Source: Plectrocnemia conspersa
Taxonomy: Eukaryota > Arthropoda > Insecta > Trichoptera > Polycentropodidae
NCBI GenBank assembly: GCA_009617715.1
Contig: VTFK01000269.1
Span: 1,054,001 to 1,118,000, forward strand
Length of the DNA: 64,000 nucleotides
Direction of reading: 5' to 3'
Position numbers and translations under genes: made by a program. The first letter of the stretch is position 1, and each line of letters begins with the position of its first letter. Below the pieces are notes generated by a model. That model made no database searches, had not been told where the DNA came from, and saw only the letters and a list, made by a program, of their open reading frames with translations. Of the stretch, positions 10,740 through 21,809 are shown piece by piece.

Positions 10740-11540
10740 CACAAAGAAAGCTCATCCCCTAGTCGGGGGGTGGAGATAAACGGACGGAGGTCGGTGTATT
10801 TACAGTATATAAAGGTCGATGTAGGGCTCCAAGGACGTCCAGACGGAGTCGATTTTTATTATAGGACCCGCGCCGTGGCAATGTATAATACAACTTTATA
10901 ATAACGCCAACACACACACTGAAAATTCAATATTGGCGGTAGCCGAGGGGGTGGTGTTTTACAAGCGATGTTTGCACTTCGTCGGATAATTATTGATTCT
11001 GACGCTCATAAACGAATCCGGCCCGTTCGAGCAAATACCCGCCGAACGAGGAAATTAATAATGATTTCGTCTGAGTTGAGGGCGATTGGGGGTACAATGA
11101 AAAAGAATAGCTCGATTATGTTTTTCAGCAGCTCAGCTGAAGCCAAGGGTAGCCAAGGATATTGACGCCGAAGATAAATTCACGTGCATTATTTGCGTCA
11201 CACTTTCGGTCGATATATGTTATATAAAATGCTTTTTTTATATAAACGCTCTCCCCGACCTTTCCAGTCAATATTGCGTAATGAGAGAGGAATCGATACA
11301 GTATTGTAAACAGCCGCTGTGATAATTTCGAATGTTTACCTTCGCGTTATTGTGCGCAAATTTTCCAGATTAAACTTACTGGTTTTGAGAGAAACAACGC
11401 TTCTTGGCCCCGGTCCAATATTGACGATAATTTGTCGTCGGAAGATGCAATGTGAAAAATCTGGGGAAAAAAACGAACGAACGTCACCGAAACTAGAGAA
11501 TTCCGGTCGGAACCAAAAGCGAAACTGGTTCACGTGAGAT
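10740..11540. other. Unique GC/CpG-richer patch with a TATA box
   Basis: GC-richer block with short overlapping ORFs in several frames and no domain. TATATAAAG lies at 10806-10814. No clear initiator is seen 30 bases on, so promoter function is only a possibility. The remainder mixes CpG-rich pieces with TAATTATTGATT-like homeodomain-type sites around 10986. Confidence 0.4.
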
Positions 11541-12589
11541 AAAATATGATAACGTTCATATTTTCAAATTTCAATTACGAAAAATTGGCTTATAAAAAAT
11601 TAACGAATTTAGCTTAATATTTAATGAATCTGTGAAAATGTAAAGCGAAGATGATACGCTTTTTAATTAAACTCCACTATATTATATTAAAATTGCAAAA
11701 TATAATAAAATAGCTTTGAAAGAATTGGAATAACTCTTTAATCCATACAGTAGAGTTTTACAGTTATATTATTTTAATAAATATATTACCTAAAACTACA
11801 TATATTTATTCTTTTTCTTGTGCGTTTTATTTTACTTTTGATGGTAAATTATAACTAGGAATCATCATAGAGTAAATAAACACTCAGATATAAATGTTTA
11901 ATTAATACTAGATCATGGTTTAAAACTGTAAGGTTTCATAAAAAAAGTGACCTTTATGTTCAATTGCGTGATTTCGGCCTTTATTTGTCGTTATAATTTT
12001 TTTATTCAATAATTTTATATATTATATAAACTTAAAAAAAATGCCAAAAAACGTAAATTAAGTAAAGCTAAAAGAGCGAATATAATTTTATTGCATATTA
12101 TTGATTGAATATATCGGAAATTAGTAAGCACATTAATTGTTCACAACATACTTAATTGCTTTGTAACGGTTCTAGGAACATGGTTCTTACAAATCAATGC
12201 CAAGCGGAGGGCCATCCATTTTTTTGCAGACGGGGAGAAGAAAACTCAATAGTATGGACTGAGAGCTTGTAAAGCCTGACAAACCGTGGCTTTCAGCAAA
12301 CAGAAAACACCGAGATTAGACATCTGAAGATTAGGCGATTAATTTTAAACTAAAATTGTTTATTATAAAATTTATTAAAAACATAATTAATTGAAAAAAT
12401 TTCAGAGCAATAATTTTTTTGAAATAATCATACTTTTTTAAAACATGTTTTTAAGTTTTGGGACCTCTGGTGTAGTATACGTGCCTTGAATACAAATATA
12501 CTATTTTTATAGAAAAAAATATACTTTAGTTGTTTTTTAAAAAAACTACAATTCTAAAATTATATGACGATAAAATATTATAATAAATA
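11541..12589. other. AT-rich stretch, nothing recognised
   Basis: AT-rich sequence with long A and T runs, no supportable ORF or repeat terminus. Confidence 0.45.
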
Positions 12590-13375
12590 AACTAGTATAG
12601 AAATAGTGGATAATATAAAATATTTAGGAGTAATTGTTGATACAAAATTAAATTTTAAAGAACATTGTAATTACATATTAAAAAAAAAATTAGTAGAAAA
12701 ATAGGTTTATTATCTAGATTAAGAAATATATTAAGTATAAATACAAAAAAAAAATTTACAATAGTATAATATTGCCCCATTTTTTTAATTTGCAACACTA
12801 TTAAATATGTTAAATAAATTAGATAAACAAATGTTGCAAAATTACAAAATAGGGCAATGAGAGTAATCTTAAATAAAAAATAGATTAACTAATTGTAAAA
12901 GTATGATTGATAGATTAGAATGGTTGAATGTTCAACAAATATTGAGTATGAATGTTTTAGTATTTATATATAAGTTAGAAAATAATATGTTACCAGAATA
13001 TTTTTTAATAAGTATTTAATAAGAAATAAAGATGTACATAAAATAATACTAGAAATAGAGAAAATTTAAAGATAATTTATAAAAGAAAACGAGTACGGCT
13101 AGGGTTTGTACGGAGGTTTTGATTTATATAATAGTCTTCCAAGAGAAATCCGAAACAGCAAAAAAATATAACGGGTTTCATAAATGGAATAAAAAAAAAA
13201 CACCTTTGTACATATAGAAATAAATTATAATATTAAGTCTTTATTATTGTATATTTTTATTTTTTCTTTCTGTTATGTATTTTTTATATATGTTTACTAA
13301 ATTTGTTAGATGTAAAGATTAGCTATTAAGCTAAATAAATTAATAAAATAAAATAAATAATAAATAAAAACGGGG
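12590..13375 (+). pseudogene. AT-rich LINE ORF2 C-terminal relic with A-rich tail
   Basis: Plus-strand conceptual reading (several frames) gives VDNIKYLGVIVDTKLNFKEH, then SRKIGLLSRLRNILSIN, IYNSIILPHF, SMIDRLEWLNVQQ, LVFIYKLENNMLPEYF and, near 13120, a stretch like LYNSLPREIR. These are the ordered motifs of the C-terminal third of jockey/CR1-like LINE reverse transcriptases: YLGVxxD, IYxxxxxPHF, LxWLxVxxR, YK...LPxY, and NSLPxxIR. At least four frameshifts and stops break it. The catalytic palm is absent, as expected for a 5'-truncated insertion. The element ends in a run of AATAAATAAA-type repeats at about 13320-13372, consistent with a LINE 3' tail. Nucleotide composition is very AT-rich, unlike the LINE at 56349-56915, so this is a different lineage. 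Confidence 0.8.
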
Positions 13376-14102
13376 GAATATATTCGGATTGGAGTCTATA
13401 CATAAGTTGTAATTTTTTTTTAAATCGCAACACTAAAAAATGTTATGAAAAGAAAATAAACGTCAACGGCGATAATTTAGGATAACTGTCGATATTAAGT
13501 CTGGAGGTAAAAAAAGGTCGTCGATGGAAATTTTGTATCACAATATGCGTAGTGGAAAACACTTATTTACAATATTGCATAATTATTTTACAAATGCATA
13601 GTCTGTCATAAGTGGTGTTATGACATAATACAAACGAATTGTCGCTTTTTTCGGCTTATTAGTTGATTTAATCGTTTAACAATCGTTATTCATTCCAGGG
13701 AAAGCGATCGTCATGTTTGTTCAGTTGTATGTTTTCATTTAGCGTTATTTAATTTATTTTTATTTTTTTATAAAAAAACATAAATGCCGAAACATTGACA
13801 TTTAAGAAAAGGTCAAAGAGCGAATATAACTTTATTGAATTCGTAAAGACAGAATCAGTAAACAGATCAATTGTTTACGTCACGCTGTCCAAAATACGAT
13901 ATAACGTTTCAGTGAATGTGGTAAATGCCAGTCCAGCCCAGTTACAGAAAAAATATCGCCTTGAAAGTGGATTTATTTAGGAACAGCTAGAATGAGTTTG
14001 AGAACGCCGAAACTGGACATTAAAGTCACTCGGTCTTACAAATCCAGCTTTGTTTTCATAATAAAATATATTAATAATTGAATTTACCTTTATGGATAAA
14101 TA
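13376..14102. other. No gene recognised
   Basis: Moderately AT-rich. A 61-codon ORF at 13795-13980 has no recognised domain. Its start, aggtcaaagagcgaatataactttattg, resembles 12069-12095, suggesting a shared small repeat. Otherwise nothing supported. Confidence 0.4.
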
Positions 14103-14110
14103 GTCTAGAC
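14103..14110. repeat. Target-site duplication of the hAT element, left
   Basis: GTCTAGAC, repeated exactly at 15587-15594 on the other side of the element. Eight bases is the hAT duplication length. Confidence 0.93.
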
Positions 14111-15586
14111 CAGGGTTTCCCAAACTTTTTCAGCGACGGAACACTTGGCAAATCCGAAAATTTTGGCGGAACACTTAACTTATTTTTTAGGCTGGGTAAT
14201 TCATAATAAAATAAAACATGTTATTAAATCTATTTAATAAACATAAAAATACAAATAAATAAAACTACTAATGACTAAAGATTTTGGGTTCTTAAATAAC
14301 AATTTTTTTTTTATATCAGGCACAATTTTGGTTAGTTGTATTTTCATATCTGCCGTGGCGTGGAGTCTATTTCTGTATTTTGTTTTTGTTGCAATATACT
14401 TAAAAAATCCCACTTCGCATAAATACGTCGTGGAAAACGGAAGTAAACAAACCAGAGCTTGTTTTGACACCTTGGGGAACTCTTCAGTCAGACTCGCCCA
14501 GAAATCATTTAATGGCTGATATTTTTGTTTCAAATCAGAGTCATTAACTAAATTCTCATAATCCCTTAAGCCCACTGCTTTTACTGTCACGGAAAATGGA
14601 TTCCGAACCCAGGAATCGTCCTTACTAGTTTTCGGAAAATATTCTGAAAGAGTTATTTTCAAGTAATATAGGTGTAGTAAAAATACTTGTGAAGCTATTT
14701 TATCTACTTGAAAATTCAATTCATTTAAACATTCATCTCCAAGACAGGAAAACAATTAAAATTATTAGAGTCAACCGATAAAATCTGAAATTGTAATTTT
14801 TTATTAAAAGATTCAATTTTATCTCTCATATTAAAAATTGTAATACTTTTTTCTTGTAATTATGAGTTAACATCATTTCACTTTGTAAAAATATCCTCCA
14901 GATATGCAGATGTATCAACCAGGAAGGATTTGTTAAAAAATTTATAAAATAATGTTGCAAATTATTTCGTGCTTTCAAGAAGACTATTAATTCATTTTGA
15001 AGTTCATATAGTCTTAATAGTACTTTTCCTCTGGATAGCCATCTCACTTCAGTATGTAATAAAAGTGCTTCATGTTCACTACCCATTTCATCGCACAAAA
15101 TTTTAAATAATCTGGATTGAAGTGGTCTAGATTTTACATAGTTTATCATTTTCACGGCTACTTCATAACATTTTTTAAATTTGTGGAATTTTTTTTTAGT
15201 CAACAGTGCATGCCTATGCAAAATACAGTGACTGCTAGTAGCATATCTAGTCACATAAATAAAATTCGTATAACAAGCACTAATATCGTGTGATTAATTA
15301 ACAAAAAAAATATTGTGTAAATACGATCAAATTTTAAAGTTAAAAAAAACAACACCGACTTATGAAACTTTTCCCTCCAGATTTTATACACATCAATGTT
15401 GAATATTTAACACATATTTTCAAGCTTTTTTATCAGATTTATGAACAATTTTTATGTATTAGCAAGACTAACAATTTTTTTAATCTACTCTAAATTTTTG
15501 TGAAATATCTATTTAGGCTCCGCGGAACACCTATTTTGGATCCGCGGAACACCAGTGTTCCGCGGAACATAGTTTGGGAAACCATG
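14111..15586 (-). mobile_element. Internally deleted hAT transposon with intact ends
   Basis: A 1476 bp element with 16 bp inverted repeats, CAGGGTTTCCCAAACT at the left and the complement of CATGGTTTCCCAAACT at the right, flanked by perfect GTCTAGAC duplications. Both subterminal regions carry the repeated module GCGGAACAC (14136-14180, and 15517-15570 where it also forms TGTTCCGCGGAACA), likely transposase-binding sites. The interior encodes, on the minus strand, the middle and C-terminal parts of a ZBED5/SCAND3-like hAT transposase. The N-terminal zinc finger and first part of the catalytic core are missing, so the copy could only be mobilised in trans. Confidence 0.95.
14234..15254 (-). 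pseudogene. hAT transposase remnant, ZBED5/SCAND3-like
   Basis: Two minus-strand ORFs. The upstream one (14826-15254, 142 codons) reads HCILHRHALLTKK, SRPLQSRLFKILCDEMGSEH and LLLHTEVRWLSRGKVL, which is the signature of the domesticated and mobile hAT proteins known as ZBED5, SCAND3 or FAM200. The downstream one (14234-14755, 173 codons) reads SWVRNPFS, LPFSTTYLCEVGF and KTKYRNRLHATADM, the hAT C-terminal dimerisation region, with the LPF-TTYLCE-GF block that normally carries LxxLPFPTTYLCEAGFSAL. About 70 bases between the two are frameshifted and stopped. Full-length relatives are about 600-650 residues; here the N-terminal BED finger and first catalytic aspartate region are absent. Only 330 bases lie between the first ORF and the right end, so the deletion is internal rather than caused by the window. 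Confidence 0.93.
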
Positions 15587-15594
15587 GTCTAGAC
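15587..15594. repeat. Target-site duplication of the hAT element, right
   Basis: GTCTAGAC, identical to 14103-14110. Confidence 0.93.
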
Positions 15595-17295
15595 GATTAG
15601 CGGTCGTAACTTCTTTGGGCAAGGTTTTATCTCCATTTTTGAATTTTATTAAAAAATAAGATGTGAAATGTGTACTAATTCTATAATAAATGTCTACTAA
15701 AAAAATACGAATGTGTGACATTTGTACTAATTCTAGTTGTCACGCAACTGGCATACTATTGTATGTTGTATTAATTATTCAAAATGACAACGCATCTACT
15801 ATATGCACTAAAGATATTATCAAGTTTCGCCCTCTAAGGTGTTATAAATCTTAATTACAAATTATCGTCAAGTGGGTATAAATGTCAAAGCCAGCCCCTT
15901 TGTTTAGTTTACTCATTGGAAGTGAACTTGTATGGGTTTTAAGTAATGCTTTATTAAAGCAATTGTGCATTTAATGGACCAGTGATTATAATGACCAATT
16001 AAAAGGTCTTGACTTGCTAAAAATTGTTATCCGAATCAAATTGTAGTATAACTCAAGTCCGGTCAAATCCGGACGTCTGTTAACACTAGTTTGTTAAAAT
16101 TTTGCCTTTATTGATATTGCATAGACGTTAGTAAACGAACTCAAGAGAGAATGCGTGTATCGATAAATTATCCACATTACGCTCGGCTCAAACGCGCAAA
16201 CGATAGTAATAAGAGCAAACACATTTAGCCAAAGATAAATAACGTTCGGCGAAAAGCAAAGCCGCCATGAATCATAACGTACCCCGGCGACGGGGGTAAA
16301 CATATTTAACCATGAGCCGAGTAAATTAATAACGACGCCGAAAGACGAAACGAGAGAGTGTAAACCCGGAACACTGTGTGGAAGTTAAGATGTAAGAACA
16401 CACACATGCACGCACACACGTCAAACAGCAGCAGCAGCGGCGAGATTAAAATCGCGATTCGCCGCGTTCCAATCTGCATAATTTCGAAAGCTAGACTTTT
16501 GCACCGCGACATTATACTTTCAGATTAGTAGAACTTAATCGATCTCGAGTTTCATTGTGTTTTTTTAACTCGACGGAGAAGGAGATGGAGCTCGATATTA
16601 ATATCGAAACAAATTCAATTATTCCCGTCCCGTCGACGGCGGCGGGGCGAAATCGAGAGATTAAACCCAGTTTCGATATCGGGATGTTCGACAAAGTGTG
16701 TTATTGCTTTATGATATTGCATTTTAGATTGTATATTATGCGACTGGATTTCGTGCGAATTTACATATGCAGATACAAATCGAATTTGATGCAATCAAAT
16801 TAATTGAAATCAGTATGAAACTGTTATCCACTGACTTCATCAATGACTCAAAGCCCCTTCTGTGATTTGCACGAAAAACGTTTCAATTTTAAAACACAAC
16901 ATAATTTTTATTAGCTCACATTACAAGGTAATAAAAAGAAATAATATTCATTGATACAACATTAAAAAAAGATTATATTTTCCATATTCATTTACTAAAA
17001 ATAAAAGATAAAACAAGTTTGATGTAAAAAAAAACATCCGTCAACACATTTAACACCTATGTTTGGTGAAGCATATTCCGTGGACTATTTATTCATTTAT
17101 TTAGCTTAATAGGTAATTTAAAAAAAATATATATTTGGGTAAAAATGTGTCTGAATGGAAATAAAAATGTACAAATAGTAAAAAGAAATTTGTATATGCA
17201 ATACCTGCTTTTGTTTTCACTTCACCAGCCATCCTTATCATAAAAAGGGACCGGCAGGCCGCGGCGGCGCGGTCATTTCTCTGTTACAAGTACTG
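15595..17295. other. No gene recognised; GC-richer core at about 16090-16700
   Basis: The core is CpG-bearing with ORFs of 60-82 codons overlapping on both strands and no domain. It holds a short CAGCAGCAGCAG tract near 16424. The flanks are AT-rich. A short inverted repeat, GTCCGG...CCGGAC, lies at about 16060-16076. Confidence 0.4.
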
Positions 17296-17298
17296 TAA

Positions 17299-17856
17299 GG
17301 CCAGTTTCACACGTGCCGGGTGGATTTGCCCGGCACCGGGCCGGCGCCGTGTAGTGGGGATGGTGTTGTATGGGCTAGTACCTATCATTTCAGACGTGCC
17401 GGACAAATCTACCCGGCGCCGGCCCGACGCTGACTGCCGGGTTGTCGCCGGCCGCGCTCACTAAACTGTCCGGCGCCGGGTACCGAGTTGAGTGTGGTGG
17501 GGGTAAAACTCAAACATGAACCGGGCCGTTGACAGTGATTGTGGTATCTTGTAATAAAATTATTAAATATATTCCTCGTGTTTAGGCAATAGCGGAAGAA
17601 ATAGACCTCGAAATTTTAATTATATTAATGTAATCTCTTTTAATTATCTTAGTAGAAAACATACAAAAATAAAAAAATAGCGCGAAATGTATGGAAGGAC
17701 TTATGTGAAGCCGTTAATCTTAAATTACTGGCACCAGTTGACGGGGTATAGGTCGGGTTGGGAAGAAACCGGCCAGAGACCGGCCACGTGTGAAAGCTTT
17801 GTAAACGGCGCCGGCCCGGTGCCGGGTGAATCCATCCGGCACGTGTGAAATCGGCC
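17299..17856. mobile_element. Harbinger-like MITE with long GC-rich inverted repeats
   Basis: A 558 bp element. The left end GGCCAGTTTCACACGTGCCGG and the complement of the right end GGCCGATTTCACACGTGCCGG match over about 50 bp, continuing through GGATT(T/C)(G/A)CCCGGCACCGGGC. Flanks on both sides are TAA (17296-17298, 17857-17859), which fits the 3 bp TWA duplication of PIF/Harbinger. The interior carries further GCCGGCGCCGG palindromes and an AT-rich middle with no transposase. The 73-codon ORF at 17725-17946 is a by-product of the GC-rich repeats. Superfamily assignment rests on the 3 bp flank and general look only. Confidence 0.72.
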
Positions 17857-17945
17857 TAAGTGTAGCTTCACACATGCCGGATGGATTCGCCCGGCACCGG
17901 CCGGCGCCGTTTTCAAACCCTTCTCTCGTGGCCGGTCTCTGCGCA
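17857..17945 (+). mobile_element. Extra end of the Harbinger-like family, abutting the MITE
   Basis: Immediately after the MITE, CTTCACACATGCCGGATGG, then GCCCGGCACCGGCCGGCGCCGTTTTC and finally GTGGCCGGTCTCTG repeat the reverse complement of the right end of the same MITE, including the inner GGCCGGTCTCTG block. It lacks the GGCC tip. So the locus has an end-to-end junction: a full element and about 85 bases of a second copy in opposite orientation. This could come from nested insertion at a related end or aborted excision. Confidence 0.75.
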
Positions 17946-18035
17946 AATTACTGATGTTTATCGACTCTTTGGTTGCTGATCGCCGAAATGGCCATCTGGG
18001 CCGTTTCTATTTAAGCGTAAACACATTTCCGGAGT
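17946..18035. other. Short unique spacer
   Basis: Nothing recognised between the extra Harbinger-like end and the LTR-like repeat. Confidence 0.4.
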
Positions 18036-18345
18036 CCAAAAACGATGCATTTGGCTCGCAAAGATTCTCATCTGCGATTCGCCAGAATTGGTTTAAATCA
18101 GCATTATAAAATATGTGACACTTTCAGGCATACGGAGGAAGACGCTCCAGAACACACAGCAAAACACAAATCAACAATAATTTAATTCGAAACTCCTGCC
18201 ATTTCGACTTCACTATCTGATAACAGCAGCTACATTTCCATATATATATTATTTTATATATACTTAATAAAATAAACTGTTACCAGCTTTTCCAATATCT
18301 ATTTTGGCTACAAGGTTACACCACTTCGGCCACAAAACCCGAAAA
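18036..18345 (+). repeat. LTR-like repeat, family L3 copy 1
   Basis: Recurs directly at 45488-45697. Shared landmarks in order: GTCCAA(A/G)AA(A/G)CGATGCA, a CTGCGATT(C/T)GC(C/T)AGAAT block, a TATAAAA box, CACTATCTGATAA(C/T)(A/G)GCAGCTA(C/T)ATTTCCATAT, a poly(A) signal (AATAAAATAAA, here only), and AGCTTTTCC...TCTATTTTG. The order TATA, 100-150 bases, AATAAA, short tail resembles U3-R-U5 of a long terminal repeat. The tail here (AAGGTTACACCACTT) resembles the tail of the other LTR-like family at 33185 (GAGGTCACGCCACTT). No TG...CA boundaries, primer site or target duplication could be pinned down. Confidence 0.55.
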
Positions 18346-18907
18346 TAATATAATTTACATGCATAAATTTTGACGCAAATCTATGCAAATTAAATCAGTA
18401 TAAAGAATTTCCATAAACAAAGTTATATATATATACTGCAATTATATAAATACATACTGTATATTACATTTATTTCTTCATATGTCCAAAATTTTCGAGA
18501 AATTAATTGAAAAATGAGAGACAACCTACTTCTTCTACGCAAGTTCTGTACGTAAAATACGTCCCAATAATTATATGTAATATATAACATTTATGCAATA
18601 TTCTCTGCAATCTAAATATATTACCACAGCAAAACCAAACTCGCGCTTGGAAAGCTCTAGTGATATAAATTTTTATAAAACTTTCGGCTGCAAATCTTTA
18701 GGTTTTTTCTTCTGAATGTAATTTTGGCATTGAACACATACATATATGTATATATAATTGAAGCAACGGTCCTGATCAGTATATTTAAGATCGATAATGT
18801 GTTAATTCTTAATGATTTGTCTTTTTTCTTAAATTTCCTTCGCCATGACAATATAAATAAAAGGGTCAATGAATAATTTGGATCTACCAAATCCATTCAA
18901 CGGAACA
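18346..18907. other. AT-rich stretch, nothing recognised
   Basis: AT-rich. A 79-codon minus-strand ORF has no recognised domain. Confidence 0.45.
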
Positions 18908-19003
18908 CATATTTTATTGAATTTTGAGTCCTATTTGCGGCGGGCCAACCAAAATGAGCTCACGGGCCGTATACGGGCTGCGAGCCGGAGGTGTCCACCC
19001 TTG
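18908..19003 (-). mobile_element. Orphan hAT terminus (CAAGGGTGGACACC type)
   Basis: On the minus strand this reads CAAGGGTGGACACCTCCGGC, then TCGCAGCCCGTATACGGCCCGTGAGCTC. That is the familiar hAT (Charlie/Buster-like) end, CAGGGGTGGGCAAACTCCGGCCCGC, followed by the usual repeated GGCC core. The opposite end was not found, so the copy is truncated or rearranged. Confidence 0.6.
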
Positions 19004-21219
19004 ATTTAGCTGCTAAAAAATAGTATAACTGTTTTAAAATTCAGGATACTATGTCTCAAATCAGATATCTGGCAATCCTAGCACAAGATCTGCTGCATTC
19101 CGAGTGATAAAGATCAATCACCAATAAAATAGGGAATAACAGCATATACAATATTATACTGGCTTACAATGCAGGACTGTACATGACAGTTCGCTACAAA
19201 CAATACAATAAATATAAATAGAAAGTCAGGAACAGACAGACGCTCTATGAAAAGAGTTTTCGCTATTCATTGCACTACCAGGTGGTGTCTCCGTTTGCAT
19301 AGGTGTCATATTCATATGCTGTACATACAAATATGACGTGAACAAACACGGCACGACGTCCTTGACCGTCGGCGCGACTTTGTGGGAGTCGCGGGGAAGT
19401 TGCGTGAGAAAAAAAGCCTTCGAGGGGGCGGAGGCGGCGGCGGGGGATTGCGGTGCTGGCAGAGTGCCCGACTGGGGCTGATATCGATCGCGCGCACGCT
19501 CACTGGGTCACACAGGCGGGACTACGTCGGCAAAAACAAAAACAAACCAGCCACTGACTGTCGTTTCTAGCTGGCTTTGAGATGCTGTCGCCCTAAATAG
19601 CGCAAGTCGGTACGTACCTGCCCCCTTACGAGTACAAGTGGAGAATGTAAGGGGAGGAAAATGGTTCATTTGCGGTTTGACAGATTTCGCGGTCCTCGAG
19701 ATGGGGCATGCTAGAACGCAGGTGTGATGCGGTAGAATAGAGTACTCCGTAGCTAACCTTGCACCAAAAAGCTGTTAGATTTGCTAATGATAGGGATGAC
19801 TTGATGAATATTTTTTTATACGTATCTATGTGATTGAGAACTTAGATAATTAGACACTAAGGCAGAATAGATAACATTAATAAATTTGCGAGAACATCTG
19901 GAACATTCGTTCGGGCGAAATGAAAGACGCATTTCTCTTGAATATAGTTTTAACTTTGAAGTACACAAATTGTTCTTCGATGAGTAACGTTTCAATGAAC
20001 GCATTTCATTGTTTTTGTATGTTTAAAGATCAGCAGACTAAATTTATGACTGACATTAAAATTACGATGACAGAAGAACGTCAAATATTTTAAGTACACT
20101 AAGGAGTCAAATGCATTAATAATGAATCATGTATGACTGTGTATTAATCATGGATTAAAAGCTAATTAAACTGAGTTTATCATACCATATCCCAAGCAAC
20201 TATAAATAGACTCCATTCAATCAAGCATACCTGCAACAAAAATAAAAGATTCTAGAGACAAATTGAATATAATACATAGTCATGTAAACCTTAACCGTAA
20301 AAGTTCGATTCTTTATTACCCTAATTGGAAGACTCGTCCTGAATGACAATTCAAAAAATCCCGTTTGATGTGTCAATTAATTAAAAAGCGGTCGTAACTC
20401 GTGACGCGGATTAACGACATGTCACGTTGTGCCCGCATAACCGCCCCCACGCGCGATGGCATACAAATCATAAAACGGGCATATTTCAATAAATTCATTA
20501 ATTTTAATTGAATGAAAGATGAAAAAGTTTTGTTTGAACATTTGGGGTCACGCGAGATCTTCCACTCTAACGAGATTTAAGTCTGACAAACGTTTGAGCA
20601 CTCTGTGCTAATCGTGTCAAACATACTAGGAAGTTTATTTAGTAGGTATTATTTTGTTGTAAAGTTAGTTTTGTCTTTTGTATTCCATATCCATATACAA
20701 TTAAACAAATTATATGCCAAAATTGCCAGGTCCGACGCCTTCGACGTTACATATTGGTTCTATCACAATTTAGTTTAATACATATATTTTTTAAAAAGCA
20801 CCTACAAAGGGTCAAAGCAGTAAGATTTACATTCAGTCAATTAGAGTTTAAGAATGTACAAATCATCTCAGATACAGATATTAAATTACAGTAAATTAAA
20901 CGAGGGGCTGCACTGCAAAAATAATACAATACGATAAATAAATATAGAATATATTTACATTAAAAATCTGAAAATTTGTAAACTTGTAAATTATTTCGTT
21001 TATTTTTATTTTTATCAAAACAGGGATTTATTATCAAAAAAAAATCAATCAAAAAGGCTCGACATTTGAAAATGTTTTCAGTTTTTTCCTCAAAATAGAC
21101 CCTAAATTTTGGGTTTTAAGCTTAAAAATCTATTAATATTGCCATTATCAACTGCAAACTAGTCGAAATAAAGTGACGCTTCTAAAATTAAAAATGTAGT
21201 ATTTTGAATGAATTCAAAC
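19004..21219. other. No gene recognised; GC-richer core at about 19300-19620
   Basis: The core has a GGCGGAGGCGGCGGCGGGGG simple-sequence run near 19422-19447, with artefactual glycine or proline ORFs on either strand. Rest AT-rich. At 20225-20240 the minus strand has an acceptor (tttttgttgcag|GTATG) that shares 15 bases with the acceptor of the exon at 4941-5037; the frame of that exon here would read Tyr-Ala-stop. Otherwise nothing supported. Confidence 0.4.
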
Positions 21220-21227
21220 TAAACAAC

Positions 21228-21657
21228 CAATGACGTCGCTAGGGGTTGTGCCGCCCGGTGCGATTCTTAACTTTGCGCCCCACCCATACAATCTAATACA
21301 AATCTGACCTTCTAAAAAATCAAAAAATATAATGCATGTATAAGGCATGAAGGCCCCATTTGATCCCCCTCCCCAGCTACTACGCTACATACCCTTCGCA
21401 TATTTTTTATTTTATTTCTGATAACCATTAACATATTTATTTTACAATGAAATCTGTTTATGGTTATCAGACATTTTATTATTTTAGCACTCGACTCGAA
21501 CAAGCAATGGGAAACATCTGGTGTAACTGGCCAAATTTTCGAGCCGCCGAAAAATATTTTTATCTATAAAGGCGGCATTTTATGACCGGCCAGGACATAA
21601 AATCAGCATTTGTTAAGCTGTTTATTGTTTTCACATATTCAATTCAGCTATTCGTGG

Positions 21658-21688
<31 letters not shown>

Positions 21689-21801
21689 AGAGAATTCAGT
21701 TTATAAACTACATTACACGAACAGCCTTCCATCGTGAAAATGCCGCCCCCAAGCAAGAGCCACTTGGGGCAGTCCCCTTCCTGCCTCTAACTACGCCATT
21801 G
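21228..21801 (+). mobile_element. Non-autonomous hAT element, family A, complete
   Basis: A 574 bp element with imperfect inverted repeats, CAATGACGTCGCTAGGGG and the complement of CCTCTAACTACGCCATTG, of the well-known CAGTGGCGTAGCTAGG hAT type. Flanks TAAACAAC (21220-21227) and TGAACAAC (21802-21809) match at seven of eight bases, as expected of an old 8 bp duplication. Subterminal GTGCCGCCCGG and TGCCGCCCCC blocks face each other. No transposase. The 63-codon minus-strand ORF inside is incidental. The interior includes the (TA)n tract at about 21658-21685. Confidence 0.87.
21658..21685. repeat. (TA)n microsatellite
   Basis: About 14 uninterrupted TA units inside the hAT element. Confidence 0.95.
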
Positions 21802-21809
21802 TGAACAAC

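Noticed and set aside
17725..17946. 73-codon minus-strand ORF
   Set aside because: It lies across GC-rich inverted repeats of a MITE and the fused extra end.
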